DNA of 64,000 nucleotides from assembly GCF_021390495.1 (NCBI RefSeq), contig NZ_JAJEJP010000001.1, positions 3,720,001-3,784,000 of the forward strand, read 5' to 3'. The DNA is from Paraburkholderia sp. ZP32-5. GTDB lineage: Bacteria; Pseudomonadota; Gammaproteobacteria; Burkholderiales; Burkholderiaceae. Within the stretch, counting starts at the first letter, position 1. Every line of letters starts with the position of its first letter. A model generated the notes under the pieces. The model did not search any database. It saw only the letters and a program-made list of their open reading frames with translations, and was not told the origin of the DNA. Position numbers and translations under genes: made by a program. Of this stretch, positions 50,041-59,534 are shown piece by piece.

Positions 50041-50072
50041 CCGGGTAATGCTGGGTACTACTGGAAGCTAAC

Positions 50073-50148
50073 TGGTGCCGGTTGCAGGACTCGAACCCGC
50101 CACCTCATGATTACAAGTCAAGCGCTCTACCTGATGAGCTAAACCGGC
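50073..50148 (-). tRNA. tRNA-Thr (anticodon TGT)
   Basis: 76 bases including an encoded CCA. The acceptor stem GCCGGTT pairs with AACCGGC, the D arm is GCTC/GAGC, the anticodon loop CTTGTAA reads TGT, and the T arm GCGGG TTCGAGT CCTGC is intact. One U-U mismatch is seen in the anticodon stem. Followed by a terminator. Confidence 0.95.
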
Positions 50149-50159
50149 ATGAGGCCGTG

Positions 50160-50165
50160 ATTCTA
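50160..50165 (-). promoter_or_regulatory. Candidate -10 box of tRNA-Thr
   Basis: TAGAAT on the minus strand, 12 bases before the tRNA 5' end. No clear -35 box. Confidence 0.4.
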
Positions 50166-50167
50166 CT

Positions 50168-50668
50168 TCATTTCACGATCTTAAGGCGAGCCCTTCCGCC
50201 ACCTTTCGAGCCATCGTCATCGGGCTGCGGATTGTCCGACGCGGTGTCGGTAGCCGCGGCCGATTCGGCCGGCGATGCTTCGACCGCGCGCGGGGCCGCC
50301 GGTGGCTCGATTTCGTCCGCTGCATCCGCCCCCGAATCCTGCGCCTCGCCGCCCGCCGACTCGACCGGGAACGCCATTCCCTGGCCGTTTTCGCGCGCGT
50401 AGATCGCGAGAATATTGGCGACCGGCACCTCGATCTTGTGCGACTTGCCGGAGAAGCGCGCGTTGAACTCGATCCACTCGTTACCCATCTGCAACTGGCT
50501 GGTGGCCTCGAAGCTGATGTTCAGCACGATCTCGTTGTCGCGCACGAACTGACGCGGCACGCGTGTCTGATTGTCGACGCGGACCGCGATATGCGGTGTG
50601 TAACCGTTATCGGTGCACCACTCGTACAGCGCGCGCAGCAGATAAGGCTTCGTGGAAATCTCTTGCAT
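50168..50668 (-). CDS. sspB: ClpXP protease specificity-enhancing factor SspB
   Basis: Adaptor that delivers ssrA-tagged proteins to ClpXP. The folded part (residues 1-115) has family segments TKPYLLRALYEWCTDNGYTPHI and VLNISFEATSQL, then a long Ala/Glu/Asp-rich disordered linker and a C-terminal GGRARLKIVK that docks ClpX. 166 residues. ATG at 50668 with a GAGGA site. Follows sspA after 66 bases. Confidence 0.95.
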   Translation of the reverse strand: MQEISTKPYLLRALYEWCTDNGYTPHIAVRVDNQTRVPRQFVRDNEIVLNISFEATSQLQMGNEWIEFNARFSGKSHKIEVPVANILAIYARENGQGMAFPVESAGGEAQDSGADAADEIEPPAAPRAVEASPAESAAATDTASDNPQPDDDGSKGGGRARLKIVK

Positions 50669-50734
50669 CAACAGTCCTCTTGCGGGCGCGGGCGCGCATC
50701 AAACCGATGCGGCGCCCGCGCTCCTGAGCCAAAC

Positions 50735-51346
50735 TCAACGACGCATCACCTTTTCCGAAGGCGTCAGCGCTTCGATATAAGCCGGGCGGCTGAAAATGCG
50801 CTCGGCGTACTTCATCAGCGGCGCGGCGTTCTTCGACAGTTCGATGCCGTAGTGATCGAGACGCCACAGCAGCGGCGCGATCGCGACGTCGAGCATCGAG
50901 AACTCTTCGCCGAGCATGTACTTGTTTTTCAGGAAGATCGGCGCGAGTTGCGTGAGACGATCGCGGATCGCGAGGCGCGCCTTCTCGTGATTCTTCTCGG
51001 CGGCCTTGCCCTTTTCGTTCTCGAGCGTGCCGACGTGGACGAACAGTTCCTTCTCGAAGTTGAGCAGGAACAGGCGGGCGCGGGCGCGCTGCACCGGGTC
51101 GGCCGGCATCAGCTGCGGATGCGGGAAGCGCTCGTCGATATACTCGTTGATGATGTTCGATTCGTACAGAATCAGGTCCCGTTCGACGAGGATCGGCACC
51201 TGACCATACGGATTCATCACAGCGATGTCTTCCGGCTTGTTGAACAGGTCGACGTCGCGGATCTCGAAGTCCATGCCCTTTTCGAACAACACCAGCCGGC
51301 AACGCTGGGAGAAGGGGCAAGTAGTGCCGGAATACAGAACCATCAT
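50735..51346 (-). CDS. sspA: Stringent starvation protein A
   Basis: RNA-polymerase-associated GST-fold protein of 203 residues active in stationary phase and stress responses. N-terminal thioredoxin-like part (MVLYSGTTCPFSQRCRLVLFEKGMDFEI) and GST C-terminal helical domain (LGEEFSMLDVAIAPLLWRL). The PFSQRCR segment is typical of SspA, which lacks GST enzyme activity. Upstream of sspB, downstream of petC; the usual Burkholderiales order. Confidence 0.96.
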   Translation of the reverse strand: MMVLYSGTTCPFSQRCRLVLFEKGMDFEIRDVDLFNKPEDIAVMNPYGQVPILVERDLILYESNIINEYIDERFPHPQLMPADPVQRARARLFLLNFEKELFVHVGTLENEKGKAAEKNHEKARLAIRDRLTQLAPIFLKNKYMLGEEFSMLDVAIAPLLWRLDHYGIELSKNAAPLMKYAERIFSRPAYIEALTPSEKVMRR

Positions 51347-51441
51347 ATTTACGTTTCCTCAAAAAGCTGAAGGGCCAGCGCGTGGAAAAACCGTCCAGCT
51401 GGTTTTTCCTTGCGCCGGCCCCACGCCGTGTGGCGGCGTGA

Positions 51442-52197
51442 TTATTTGATATGTTTCCAGTACGCGGCGTTCAGTCGCCAGGCGAAAAAGCTCAGGATAC
51501 CGAGGAACAACAGCACCCACACGCCAAGCTGCCGGCGGGTTTGCTGCGTCGGTTCGGACATCCATGACAGGTACGACACGAGGTCGGCCACAGCAGAATC
51601 ATAATCTACCGGCGACATCGTTCCCGGCGTCAGCTGCGTGAAACCGAGGAATTTGTGTACCGTTTCGCCGGTTTTTTCGTCGAGTTCGTCGCCGAATTTC
51701 GCCGCACGCTGCCCCTGGAGCTGCCACAGCACGTGAGGCATGCTCACGTTCTCGTACACCAGATTGTTCCAGCCGGTCGGCCGCGTATCGTCGCGATAGA
51801 AGCTGCGCAGATACGTGTACAGCCAGTCCTTGCCGCGCGCCCGCGCCTCCACCGACAGATCCGGCGGCGTCGCGCCGAACCACGCTTTCGCATCGTCCGG
51901 GCGCATCGCCACCGTCATCGTGTTGCCGATCTTGTCGGTGGTGAACAGCAGGTTGGCCTGGATTGCGCTCGGCGTAATGCCGAGATCGGTCAGCCGGTTG
52001 TAGCGCATCAGGTTCGCGCTGTGGCAATTCAGGCAGTAGTTTACAAACAATTGCGCCCCGTGCTGCAAAGAAGCGAAATTGGCCGCGTTATCCGGCGCCC
52101 GGTCGAGCGGGAAATTCTCGTCCGCGTAAGCCGGGGCGGCCAGCAATGCAAGCATCGTCGCGCCGATCAGCGCGCACATCGAAAGCAGTTTTTTCAT
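51442..52197 (-). CDS. petC: Cytochrome c1
   Basis: Haem-bearing subunit of the cytochrome bc1 complex; passes electrons from Rieske to cytochrome c. Signal peptide residues 1 to about 25, haem motif CLNCH at 55-59, and one C-terminal membrane anchor (LGVWVLLFLGILSFFAW). 251 residues. ATG at 52197 follows a GGAGA site. Third gene of petABC, 23 bases after petB. Confidence 0.96.
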   Translation of the reverse strand: MKKLLSMCALIGATMLALLAAPAYADENFPLDRAPDNAANFASLQHGAQLFVNYCLNCHSANLMRYNRLTDLGITPSAIQANLLFTTDKIGNTMTVAMRPDDAKAWFGATPPDLSVEARARGKDWLYTYLRSFYRDDTRPTGWNNLVYENVSMPHVLWQLQGQRAAKFGDELDEKTGETVHKFLGFTQLTPGTMSPVDYDSAVADLVSYLSWMSEPTQQTRRQLGVWVLLFLGILSFFAWRLNAAYWKHIK

Positions 52198-52220
52198 CTT
52201 CGTGTTCTCCTGGCTCGCAA

Positions 52221-53600
52221 TTAGTGAGGCTTGAACCGCACCCGTTCCGGCGGCTGCTTGAACTTGCCAAGCCGCGTCCAGAAAGGCATGCCGAGGAAAA
52301 ACGCGAAGTAGATCAGCGCGCAGATCTGCGCGATCAGCGTCGAGGCCGGTGACGGCGGTTTCGTGCCGAGGAAGCCTAGCGTCAGAAACGCCAGCACGAA
52401 GATCCCGTAGAACACCTTGTGGAAGAACGGCCGGTAGCGGATCGACTTGACCGGCGAACGGTCGAGCCACGGCAGGAAGAACAGCGAGATCACCGCGCTG
52501 CCCATCACCACGACGCCCCAGAACTTCGACTCGGTGAACGCCATCGCGATGATCACGAGCACCGCGAGCACCGGCAGACCAAGCCGCCACTTGCCGCGTG
52601 CGCGGATCAGCGCGAGCACGCCGAGCAGCGCGATCACGATCATCAGCACGATCTTGAACGGGTCGGTGGTCGCGCGCAGCATCGCATAAAAGGCGGTGAA
52701 ATACCACACTGGCGCAATTTCCGGCGGCGTCTGAAGCGGGTTAGCCGGCACGAAGTTGTTCGCTTCGAGGAAGTACCCGCCCATTTCCGGCGCGAAGAAA
52801 ATGATCGCGGCGAAAATCAGCAGGAACACCGCCACGCCCATGAAGTCGTGCACCGAGTAGTACGGGTGGAACGGGATGCCGTCGAGCGGCACGCCGTCCG
52901 GGCCTTTCTTCGCCTTGATCTCGATGCCGTCCGGGTTGTTCGAGCCGACTTCATGCAGCGCCACCAGGTGCGCGATCACGAGGCCGACCAGCACCAGCGG
53001 AATCGCGATCACGTGAAACGCGAAGAAGCGGTTCAGCGTGACGTCGGAGACCACGTAGTCGCCGCGAATCCACAGCGACAGATCCGGGCCGATGAACGGA
53101 ATCGCCGAGAACAGGTTCACGATCACCTGCGCGCCCCAGAACGACATCTGGCCCCACGGCAGCAGGTAGCCGAAGAACGCCTCGGCCATCAGACACAGGA
53201 AGATCAGGCAACCGAAGATCCACACCAGCTCGCGCGGCTTGCGGTACGAGCCGTACATCAGCCCACGGAACATGTGCAGATACACGACGACGAAGAACAT
53301 CGACGCGCCCGTGGAGTGCATGTAGCGGATCAGCCAGCCCCACGGCACCTCGCGCATGATGTACTCGACCGACGAGAACGCGAGCGTCGCGTCGGGCTTG
53401 TAGTTCATCGTGAGGAAAATGCCGGTGACGATCTGGTTGACCAGCACCAGCAAGGCAAGCGAACCGAAGAAGTACCAGAAGTTGAAGTTCTTCGGCGCGT
53501 AGTACTCGGAAACGTGCTTCTTCCAGGTGGAAGTCATTGGGAAGCGCTGGTCGATCCAACCAGCCAGCCCGGTCGTCTCTACTTCGTGTTCGCTCGCCAT
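52221..53600 (-). CDS. petB: Cytochrome b
   Basis: Core membrane subunit of the bc1 complex, 459 residues, about eight to nine membrane segments. The haem-bearing helices carry paired histidines in LIRYMHSTGASMFFVVVYLHMFRG and FFAFHVIAIPLVLVGLVIAHL, and the Qo site motif is PEW-like (APVWYFTAFYAML). ATG at 53600 overlaps the petA stop by one base (TAATG), so the two are translationally coupled. Confidence 0.96.
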   Translation of the reverse strand: MASEHEVETTGLAGWIDQRFPMTSTWKKHVSEYYAPKNFNFWYFFGSLALLVLVNQIVTGIFLTMNYKPDATLAFSSVEYIMREVPWGWLIRYMHSTGASMFFVVVYLHMFRGLMYGSYRKPRELVWIFGCLIFLCLMAEAFFGYLLPWGQMSFWGAQVIVNLFSAIPFIGPDLSLWIRGDYVVSDVTLNRFFAFHVIAIPLVLVGLVIAHLVALHEVGSNNPDGIEIKAKKGPDGVPLDGIPFHPYYSVHDFMGVAVFLLIFAAIIFFAPEMGGYFLEANNFVPANPLQTPPEIAPVWYFTAFYAMLRATTDPFKIVLMIVIALLGVLALIRARGKWRLGLPVLAVLVIIAMAFTESKFWGVVVMGSAVISLFFLPWLDRSPVKSIRYRPFFHKVFYGIFVLAFLTLGFLGTKPPSPASTLIAQICALIYFAFFLGMPFWTRLGKFKQPPERVRFKPH

Positions 53601-54220
53601 TACGCTTCTCCTTTCTCGTCTTTCCCGATCACGAGGCCCGTGGCGGACGTGAACATGAAACGCGGGATATCGAGGTTTTGCGGGGCGGGTTTGTTCTTGA
53701 ACACACGGCCGGCCATATCGTAGGTCGAGCCGTGGCAAGGACACAGAAAGCCGCCTGGCCAGTCATCGGGGAGATTGGCCTGTGGGCCCTCCTGAAAGCG
53801 CGGGGTCGGCGTGCAGCCCAGATGGGTACAAACGGCGACGGCGACCAGAAGATGCTTGTTCTCCGCGCGCGAACGGAATTCGTTGTTGCAGTACTCCGGC
53901 AACGGCATCGAGAAGGGATTCAGCGAGTGAGGGTCCGCTACCTGGCTATCCGCTTTCTGCACGTCGGCGAGCATCCGGTCCGTGCGGTTGATGACCCAAA
54001 CCGGTTTGCCACGCCAGGCGACGGTCATCATGTCGCCGGGTTTCAGATTGCTGATATCGACATCGACCGGGGCACCCGCGGCCTTGGCTTTCTCGGATGG
54101 TGCAAACGAACTAACAAAGGGTACGACAACGGCAACTCCTCCTACGCCGCCTGCTACGGTCGTCGCTACCAGCCAGTTACGGCGGCTGCCATCGACGCGT
54201 TCATCTTCTTTGTCTCGCAT
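53600..54220 (-). CDS. petA: Ubiquinol-cytochrome c reductase iron-sulfur subunit (Rieske)
   Basis: [2Fe-2S] Rieske subunit of the bc1 complex. Cluster ligands lie in CTHLGC (131-136) and CPCHGS (160-165), which also form the disulfide. A SRRNWL twin-arginine-like motif (12-17) precedes the membrane helix; Rieske proteins are Tat-exported in known systems, and tatABC is nearby. Start at 54220 (MRDKEDERVDGS) gives the standard 206-residue protein; a longer in-frame start at 54298 is rejected. Confidence 0.95.
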   Translation of the reverse strand: MRDKEDERVDGSRRNWLVATTVAGGVGGVAVVVPFVSSFAPSEKAKAAGAPVDVDISNLKPGDMMTVAWRGKPVWVINRTDRMLADVQKADSQVADPHSLNPFSMPLPEYCNNEFRSRAENKHLLVAVAVCTHLGCTPTPRFQEGPQANLPDDWPGGFLCPCHGSTYDMAGRVFKNKPAPQNLDIPRFMFTSATGLVIGKDEKGEA

Positions 54221-54439
54221 CACACGCCCCACTTCTGAGTTGGATTTTTCCTTCACGTCGGTTCTACCGCCGCTAGTTTGCGCGAATGGAGTCGCCATTT
54301 ACAAGGGCCGAGTGCCAAAAACCGTGCGAACCCCTTGATAACCAAGGGTTTCTCCGTACCGATCGCAAACTTTTTCGCACCTCCTTTTAAGCGTCTTCTA
54401 CGCTATTCGCGCCTTTTTCTTCGTGAATGCAATTCGCAA

Positions 54440-55186
54440 TTAAACCGGATTGGGGATATCGATAAAGAGGTGTTCGATATCGAACGATTCGGACAGATGC
54501 TTGCCCACCGCCTGCACGCCGAAGCGCTCGGTCGCATGGTGCCCCGCCGACAGGAACGCGACGCCGCTCTCGGCCGCCGTATGCATCATCGACTCGGACA
54601 CCTCGCCAGTCACGTAGACGTCGGCGCCAGCCGCGATCGCCGAATCGAACATGCCTTGCGCGGCGCCCGTGCACCAGCCGATGCGGCGCAGTTCGCTATC
54701 CGGATCGCCGAACACGAGCGGCGTGCGGCCGAGCGTCTGCTCGATCTCCGCCGTCAGGTGCGACAGCGTGATCGGCATCGGCAGCGTGGCGAGCCAGCCG
54801 AGATCGTTGTCGCCGAAGCGCGCGTCGCTGATCCAGCCCATCTTCTCGCCGATCTGCGCGTTGTTGCCGAACTCCGGGTGATCGTCGAGCGGCAGATGGT
54901 AGGCGAACAGGTTCAGGTCGTTCGCGAGCAGCAACTTCAGGCGCGCATGCTTGCGGCCGGTGATCGGCGCCGCCTCGTTGCGCCAGAAGTAGCCATGATG
55001 GACCAGCACCGCGTCGGCGCCCCAGTCGAGCGCGGCCTCCAGAAAGGCCACCGACGCGGTCACGCCGGTCGCGAGCTTGTTGACCCGACGACGCCCTTCG
55101 ACCTGTAATCCATTGGGGCAGTAGTCCTTGAACCGGGCGATTTCGAGAAGGTTGTTCAAGTACAATTCAAGTTCAATCCGATCCAT
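54440..55186 (-). CDS. Nif3-like dinuclear metal centre protein (YbgI family)
   Basis: A 248-residue protein of the NIF3/YbgI family with a predicted two-metal site. Ligand-type segments are VLVHHGYFW and [12 protein letters not shown], with the NGLQVEG start and [17 protein letters not shown] in between. Members form toroidal hexamers; function is debated. Its start lies 19 bases from the divergent htrA start. Confidence 0.92.
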   Translation of the reverse strand: MDRIELELYLNNLLEIARFKDYCPNGLQVEGRRRVNKLATGVTASVAFLEAALDWGADAVLVHHGYFWRNEAAPITGRKHARLKLLLANDLNLFAYHLPLDDHPEFGNNAQIGEKMGWISDARFGDNDLGWLATLPMPITLSHLTAEIEQTLGRTPLVFGDPDSELRRIGWCTGAAQGMFDSAIAAGADVYVTGEVSESMMHTAAESGVAFLSAGHHATERFGVQAVGKHLSESFDIEHLFIDIPNPV

Positions 55187-55205
55187 ATATCCCTCTAGTC
55201 TTCAG

Positions 55206-56429
55206 ATGCTTAGACGCTTCTGGCTGTTATTTGCCCAAGCGGTGACTGTGCTGTTGGCGCTGATGTTCATCATTGCGACCCTCAAACCGCAGTGGCTGCA
55301 GCGTCAAGGGCAGTTCGGCAGGCAACTCGCCGAACCGATCGTCGCGCTGCGGGAAGTGGCGCCAGGCGTTGGCAACGGCCATGCCGAGGCGTCCTATGCG
55401 GATGCGGCGCAAAAGGCCATGCCCGCGGTCGTCAACGTGTTCTCCAGCAAGGATGGCTCGCTGCCTCCCGATCCGCGCGCGAAAGACCCGTTGTTCCGTT
55501 ACTTCTTCGGCGACCGGAACAATCGCAAGCAGCAGGAGCAGCCGGCCTCGAATTTGGGCTCAGGCGTGATAGTGAGTTCGGAAGGTTACATTCTAACGAA
55601 CCAGCACGTCGTGGACGGCGCCGATCAGATCGAAGTTGCGCTCGCCGACGGTCGCACCGCCAGCGCAAAGGTCATCGGTATCGACCCCGAAACCGATCTG
55701 GCGGTGCTGAAGATCAATCTGAACCATCTGCCTACCATCACGCTTGGCCGCATGGAGCAGACGCACGTCGGCGACGTCGTGCTGGCGATCGGCAATCCGT
55801 TCGGCGTCGGCCAGACCGTGACGATGGGCATCGTCAGCGCGCTCGGGCGCAACCATCTCGGCATCAATACGTTCGAAAACTTCATCCAGACCGACGCGGC
55901 GATCAACCCCGGCAATTCCGGCGGTGCGCTCGTCGACGTGAACGGCAACCTGCTCGGCATCAACACCGCGATCTACTCACGCTCGGGCGGCTCGCTCGGC
56001 ATCGGCTTCGCGATTCCGGTGTCGACCGCGCGCAGCGTGCTCGAAAGCATCATCACGACCGGCTCGGTCACGCGCGGCTGGATCGGCGTCGAACCGCAGG
56101 ACGTGACGCCGGAGATCGCCGAGTCGTTCGGGCTCGACCAGAAGTCGGGCGCCATCGTCGCAGGCGTGCTGAAGAGCGGTCCGGCCGACCGCGCGGGCAT
56201 CAAACCCGGCGACATCCTGATCAGCGTGAACGGCCAGGAGATCACCGATACCACGCGTCTGCTGAACGTGATCGCGCAGATCAAGCCGGGTACGTCGGCG
56301 AAGGTGCATCTGGTGCGCAAGGGCCGTCAGATCGATCTCGACGTGATGATCGGCAAACGCCCGCCGCCGCCGAAGCAGGCAGAAGACGACAACGGCGGCA
56401 GCGATCAGCCGGACGATGAGGGTGGTTGA
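55206..56429 (+). CDS. HtrA/DegS-like serine endopeptidase
   Basis: Periplasmic, membrane-anchored protease of 407 residues. N-terminal membrane segment (about 5-27), chymotrypsin-fold domain with triad His134, Asp164 and Ser238 (TNQHVVDG, TDLAVL, NPGNSGGAL), then a single PDZ domain (SGPADRAGIKPGDILISVNG). One PDZ domain and the uncleaved N-terminal segment match the DegS/HtrA1 layout. ATG at 55206 is preferred over an upstream in-frame start that would reach into nif3. Confidence 0.93.
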   Translation: MLRRFWLLFAQAVTVLLALMFIIATLKPQWLQRQGQFGRQLAEPIVALREVAPGVGNGHAEASYADAAQKAMPAVVNVFSSKDGSLPPDPRAKDPLFRYFFGDRNNRKQQEQPASNLGSGVIVSSEGYILTNQHVVDGADQIEVALADGRTASAKVIGIDPETDLAVLKINLNHLPTITLGRMEQTHVGDVVLAIGNPFGVGQTVTMGIVSALGRNHLGINTFENFIQTDAAINPGNSGGALVDVNGNLLGINTAIYSRSGGSLGIGFAIPVSTARSVLESIITTGSVTRGWIGVEPQDVTPEIAESFGLDQKSGAIVAGVLKSGPADRAGIKPGDILISVNGQEITDTTRLLNVIAQIKPGTSAKVHLVRKGRQIDLDVMIGKRPPPPKQAEDDNGGSDQPDDEGG

Positions 56430-56543
56430 TGGTTGAAAGAGCGGCGTTAGGGATGGTGAGGCTCTGAGCGGTTGAAGGTGCGCTACGCTCAGCACGCGCA
56501 GGCAGCCAACGAACGACAACAACAATCCAAACGTCCACATAAC

Positions 56544-56577
56544 GAAAAAGGGCAGCCCATCACGGCGGCCCTTTTTC
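56544..56577. terminator. Bidirectional terminator between htrA and tatC
   Basis: Ten-base perfect arms (56544-56553 and 56568-56577, GAAAAAGGGC) with A-rich and T-rich flanks, between convergent genes. Confidence 0.85.
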
Positions 56578-56643
56578 ATCGACTCACGCTTTCGCGGCCC
56601 TTCCCTCGCGCCCATGCGCACGGCGCGGGCCCACGACACGAAC

Positions 56644-57426
56644 TCAACTCGACGGCGGACTCGCCTCCTCGACCGCCACCGGCCGCTTGCCGACGAAGAT
56701 CCGCGCCGCGATGATGCCGGCTTCGTACAGCACGATCAGCGGAACCGCGAGGATCAGCTGCGAAAACACGTCCGGCGGCGTCACGACAGCCGACACGATG
56801 AACGCGCCGACGATCACATACGGACGGATCTCCTTGAGCTTCTTCAGCGTGACCACGTTCATGCGCACCAGCAGCACGACGACGATCGGCACCTCGAAGG
56901 TCACGCCGAACGCAAGGAACATCGTTAGGACAAAGCTCAGGTAGTTGTCGATATCGGTCGTCATCTCCGCGCCGAGCGGCGCGTTGTAGTGCGCCATCAC
57001 GCGGAAGATGGTCGGGAACACGACGAAGTACGCGAACGCCATCCCGCACAGGAACAGCGTGTAGCTGCTCGCCACCAGCGGCATGACCAGCTTCTTCTCG
57101 TGCTGATACAGCCCCGGCGCGACGAATGCCCAGATCTGATACAGCACGACCGGCAGCGCGATCACGAGCGCGACCAGCATCGTGACCTTCATCGGCACGA
57201 AGAACGAGCCGGTGACGTCGGTGACGATCATCTTGCCGTCCTTCGGCAGATTCTGCATCAGCGGACGGGCAAGCAGCCGGAAGATGTCCGGCGCCCAGTA
57301 CACGAGCCCAATGAACACGACGATGACCGCAAGCCCCGCACGGATGATGCGGTCACGCAGTTCAACGAGGTGGGAAATGAAGGTCTCTTCGGCGCCTTCG
57401 TTCGGGGATTGCTGGGGGTCGCTCAC
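56644..57426 (-). CDS. tatC: Sec-independent protein translocase TatC
   Basis: Core receptor of the Tat export system, which moves folded proteins with twin-arginine signals. 260 residues, six membrane segments, the family start FISHLVELRDRIIRAGLAV and the FGVTFEVPIVVVLLVRM segment. Last of tatABC. Likely clients here include the Rieske protein (PetA) and the GH28 enzyme. Confidence 0.96.
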   Translation of the reverse strand: MSDPQQSPNEGAEETFISHLVELRDRIIRAGLAVIVVFIGLVYWAPDIFRLLARPLMQNLPKDGKMIVTDVTGSFFVPMKVTMLVALVIALPVVLYQIWAFVAPGLYQHEKKLVMPLVASSYTLFLCGMAFAYFVVFPTIFRVMAHYNAPLGAEMTTDIDNYLSFVLTMFLAFGVTFEVPIVVVLLVRMNVVTLKKLKEIRPYVIVGAFIVSAVVTPPDVFSQLILAVPLIVLYEAGIIAARIFVGKRPVAVEEASPPSS

Positions 57427-57460
57427 ACCGGCCCTCGGTTAGAGATTGTCGTTCTGATCA

Positions 57461-57988
57461 TCAGAAAAACCGCGTCGGACGACGCAGGCTGGCGGGCGTA
57501 TGCCGCGCGACGCGCGCGGCGCCCGACTGCACGCGCGTGCGGCGCAGGCTTGCACGCTTGTACCAGGTGGGCGTGGCGCTCTGCTTGACGCGCCAGTTCT
57601 TGCGTTTGGGTGCGGCGGCCGGCGTGGTGATCGGCCAGGACGTCGTGCCCGAGCTGCCGGCGTCTTCGAGCGCGCCGCCGGCGATGCTCGGCGACACCGA
57701 CGTGCCGCTGTTCCACGCGTCGTTCAGCTCGTTCTCGTGCTTGCGGAGATTGTCCTGCACCGTGCTTTCGACATTGCTCGCGGCTTTCTCGAACTCGGTC
57801 TTCATCCGCTTCAGTTCGTCGAGCTCGATTTCGCGCGTGACCTCGGCCTTTACGTCGTTGATGTACCGCTGCGCGCGGCCGAATAGCGCGCCGGCCGTGC
57901 GAGCGACACGCGGCAGGCGCTCAGGCCCGAGGACGACCAGCGCGACGACGCCGATCAGCGCCATCTTGGTTAGACCGAGGTCCAGCAT
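57461..57988 (-). CDS. tatB: Sec-independent protein translocase TatB
   Basis: Tat subunit that forms the twin-arginine signal receptor with TatC. 175 residues: N-terminal membrane segment in MLDLGLTKMALIGVVALVVLGPERLP, amphipathic helix, then a charged coiled-coil-like middle and a disordered C-terminal tail rich in Arg/Ala. Starts 48 bases after tatA. Confidence 0.93.
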   Translation of the reverse strand: MLDLGLTKMALIGVVALVVLGPERLPRVARTAGALFGRAQRYINDVKAEVTREIELDELKRMKTEFEKAASNVESTVQDNLRKHENELNDAWNSGTSVSPSIAGGALEDAGSSGTTSWPITTPAAAPKRKNWRVKQSATPTWYKRASLRRTRVQSGAARVARHTPASLRRPTRFF

Positions 57989-58036
57989 GAAATGGAATGT
58001 CCGTCAGTAACGCGGGAGCGGCGCGAGCGCCGTGGC

Positions 58037-58279
58037 TTAGCGGTAATCGTTCGAATGCGGCGTCTTTTCCTTCGCCTCGACATCCACTGCGCCATTACGC
58101 GGCAGTTCGCGCTGCTGCTGCGAATCCGCAGCCGGCGATTCTGCTTCCTTCATGCCTTCCTTGAAACCCTTCACCGCGCCGCCCAGATCGCCGCCGATAT
58201 TGCGCAGCTTCTTCGTGCCGAATACCAGCGCCACGATCAACAACACGATCAACCAATGCCAAATGCTCAACGAACCCAT
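58037..58279 (-). CDS. tatA: Sec-independent protein translocase TatA
   Basis: Pore-forming Tat subunit, 80 residues. Start [29 protein letters not shown] is the family membrane segment plus amphipathic-helix hinge, followed by [14 protein letters not shown] at 58279 has a GGAGAG site; a longer in-frame start is rejected because it adds residues before the conserved GS-IWHW start. Confidence 0.95.
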   Translation of the reverse strand: MGSLSIWHWLIVLLIVALVFGTKKLRNIGGDLGGAVKGFKEGMKEAESPAADSQQQRELPRNGAVDVEAKEKTPHSNDYR

Positions 58280-58598
58280 GACTACTCTCCTTAACCCCCA
58301 CACCGTATCGCGATGCGGAAAATTTCGTGCGCCTTACGGCGTAATCTGAAGCGCGGACGTTTGAATTAATGCTTCGCCCTTGCTTCGTCTCCTCTATCTC
58401 TACGTTACCGCACACGATCCCGCTTTGCTTGCGCCCCAACCGTCGGCCAACCGATGACATTCATTGTGACCGGGCGATCGCGTCGACGTTATTACAAATG
58501 CGGTAAAAGCAACGGCGGCGCTATTGTCCTCGACCAAAAAACCACGGCTTGCCCACAATATCAGGCCGCGCGTATGGCCCGCCAGGTGCACTCGCCGC
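58280..58598. other. Gene-free region before tatA
   Basis: 319 bases between hinT and tatA. No gene, tRNA or strong hairpin recognised; likely the tatABC promoter region. Confidence 0.5.
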
Positions 58599-58964
58599 TC
58601 AACCCATGCGTTGCCACGGCCGCGGCCCCGCGAGAATGTGCGCATGCAGGTGATACACCTCCTGCCCTCCGCCCGGACCGGTATTAATGACCGTGCGAAA
58701 GCCGGTCTCGCCGCCGGTGTACGCGACGCCAAGTTGCTCAGCCAGACGCGCCGTCAAGACGAGCATTCTACCAAGCAGAGGCGCGTCGCTTTCGGTGCAG
58801 TTCGACAGCGTCGCGATGTGCTTGCGCGGAATCACCAGCACGTGAGTTTCGGCCGCCGGGCGGATATCGCGGAAGGCGACGAACTCGTCGTCTTCGTAGA
58901 CTTTGGTCGACGGGATTTCGCCAGCGGCGATCTTGCAGAAAAGGCAGTTCGGATCGTGACTCAT
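58599..58964 (-). CDS. hinT: HIT family purine nucleoside phosphoramidase-like protein
   Basis: Small nucleotide hydrolase of 121 residues. The HIT motif HLHAHIL is at 105-111, with the family start CLFCKIAAGEIPSTKVYED (CxxC-type metal site) and the HVLVIPRKHI strand. HinT hydrolyses adenosine phosphoramidates. Sits between tatA and the DUF4870 gene at the end of the his cluster. Confidence 0.95.
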   Translation of the reverse strand: MSHDPNCLFCKIAAGEIPSTKVYEDDEFVAFRDIRPAAETHVLVIPRKHIATLSNCTESDAPLLGRMLVLTARLAEQLGVAYTGGETGFRTVINTGPGGGQEVYHLHAHILAGPRPWQRMG

Positions 58965-59057
58965 CGTATTCCTGACACGGTAGGGCTGGAGCGCGAAGCG
59001 CGGCGCGACGAGATCCGACCCGAAAACACCGGCCCGATGAAACGGACCGGATGACGC

Positions 59058-59453
59058 TCAGACCCAGCCGCGCGGATTCGCGAGCGGCTTGTTATCGTAC
59101 AGATAGAGCCAGCCTTTGATAATACGGTACAACATCCAGATGCTGACGGCCCACAGCACCGGAATGCCGATCAGCACGAGCAACAGCAGCGCCCCGATCG
59201 CGTAGCCGACGAGGCCCATCCAGAACGTGCGGATCTGCCATTCGAAATGCGCTTCGTACGGCGTACCTGCCACATCATCGCGCTTCACGTAGTTGATGAT
59301 GATCGCGATCAGAATGGTCAGCCCGCCCGTCAGCCAGTGCACCGCGTAGAGCGCGTACAGCACATGGGTCAGCGTGCGCAGGCTGCGCTCGCGTTCAGGC
59401 TCCATCGCATGGCGGTAGACCGGCGGCGGATAGCTTCCTTGCGACTGTTCCAT
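59058..59453 (-). CDS. DUF4870-type membrane protein
   Basis: A 131-residue inner-membrane protein with three predicted membrane segments (LTHVLYALYAVHWLTGGLTILIAIIINYVK, WMGLVGYAIGALLLLVLIG, VSIWMLYRIIKGWLYL). The layout and position between hisE and hinT match the DUF4870 protein usual in this place. ATG at 59453. Function unknown. Confidence 0.8.
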   Translation of the reverse strand: MEQSQGSYPPPVYRHAMEPERERSLRTLTHVLYALYAVHWLTGGLTILIAIIINYVKRDDVAGTPYEAHFEWQIRTFWMGLVGYAIGALLLLVLIGIPVLWAVSIWMLYRIIKGWLYLYDNKPLANPRGWV

Positions 59454-59534
59454 GCTTGCGTCCTCCCGAGGGTGCATTACTCGCAATATGAGCGCCGGTG
59501 TTCACGACTTCAAGCACAAATGCGCAGGCGTCGC

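Larger units (their letters stand above)
49528..50072. other. Gene-free region between GH28 and tRNA-Thr
   Basis: 545 bases, A+T-rich at the GH28 side. It holds the GGGAAAAT dyads of the GH28 promoter (49673-49721), a doubled GGTTGTCTG motif around 49878-49906 of unknown origin and the tRNA terminator (50009). No gene is convincing. Confidence 0.6.

Noticed and set aside
50073..50148. tRNA-Thr as an integration site for the GH28 region
   Set aside because: No second copy of the tRNA 3' end and no integrase gene were seen in the window.
54221..54298. Longer N-terminus for the Rieske protein
   Set aside because: It would place 26 extra residues before the conserved MRDKEDERVDGS start and twin-arginine motif, giving an atypical length.
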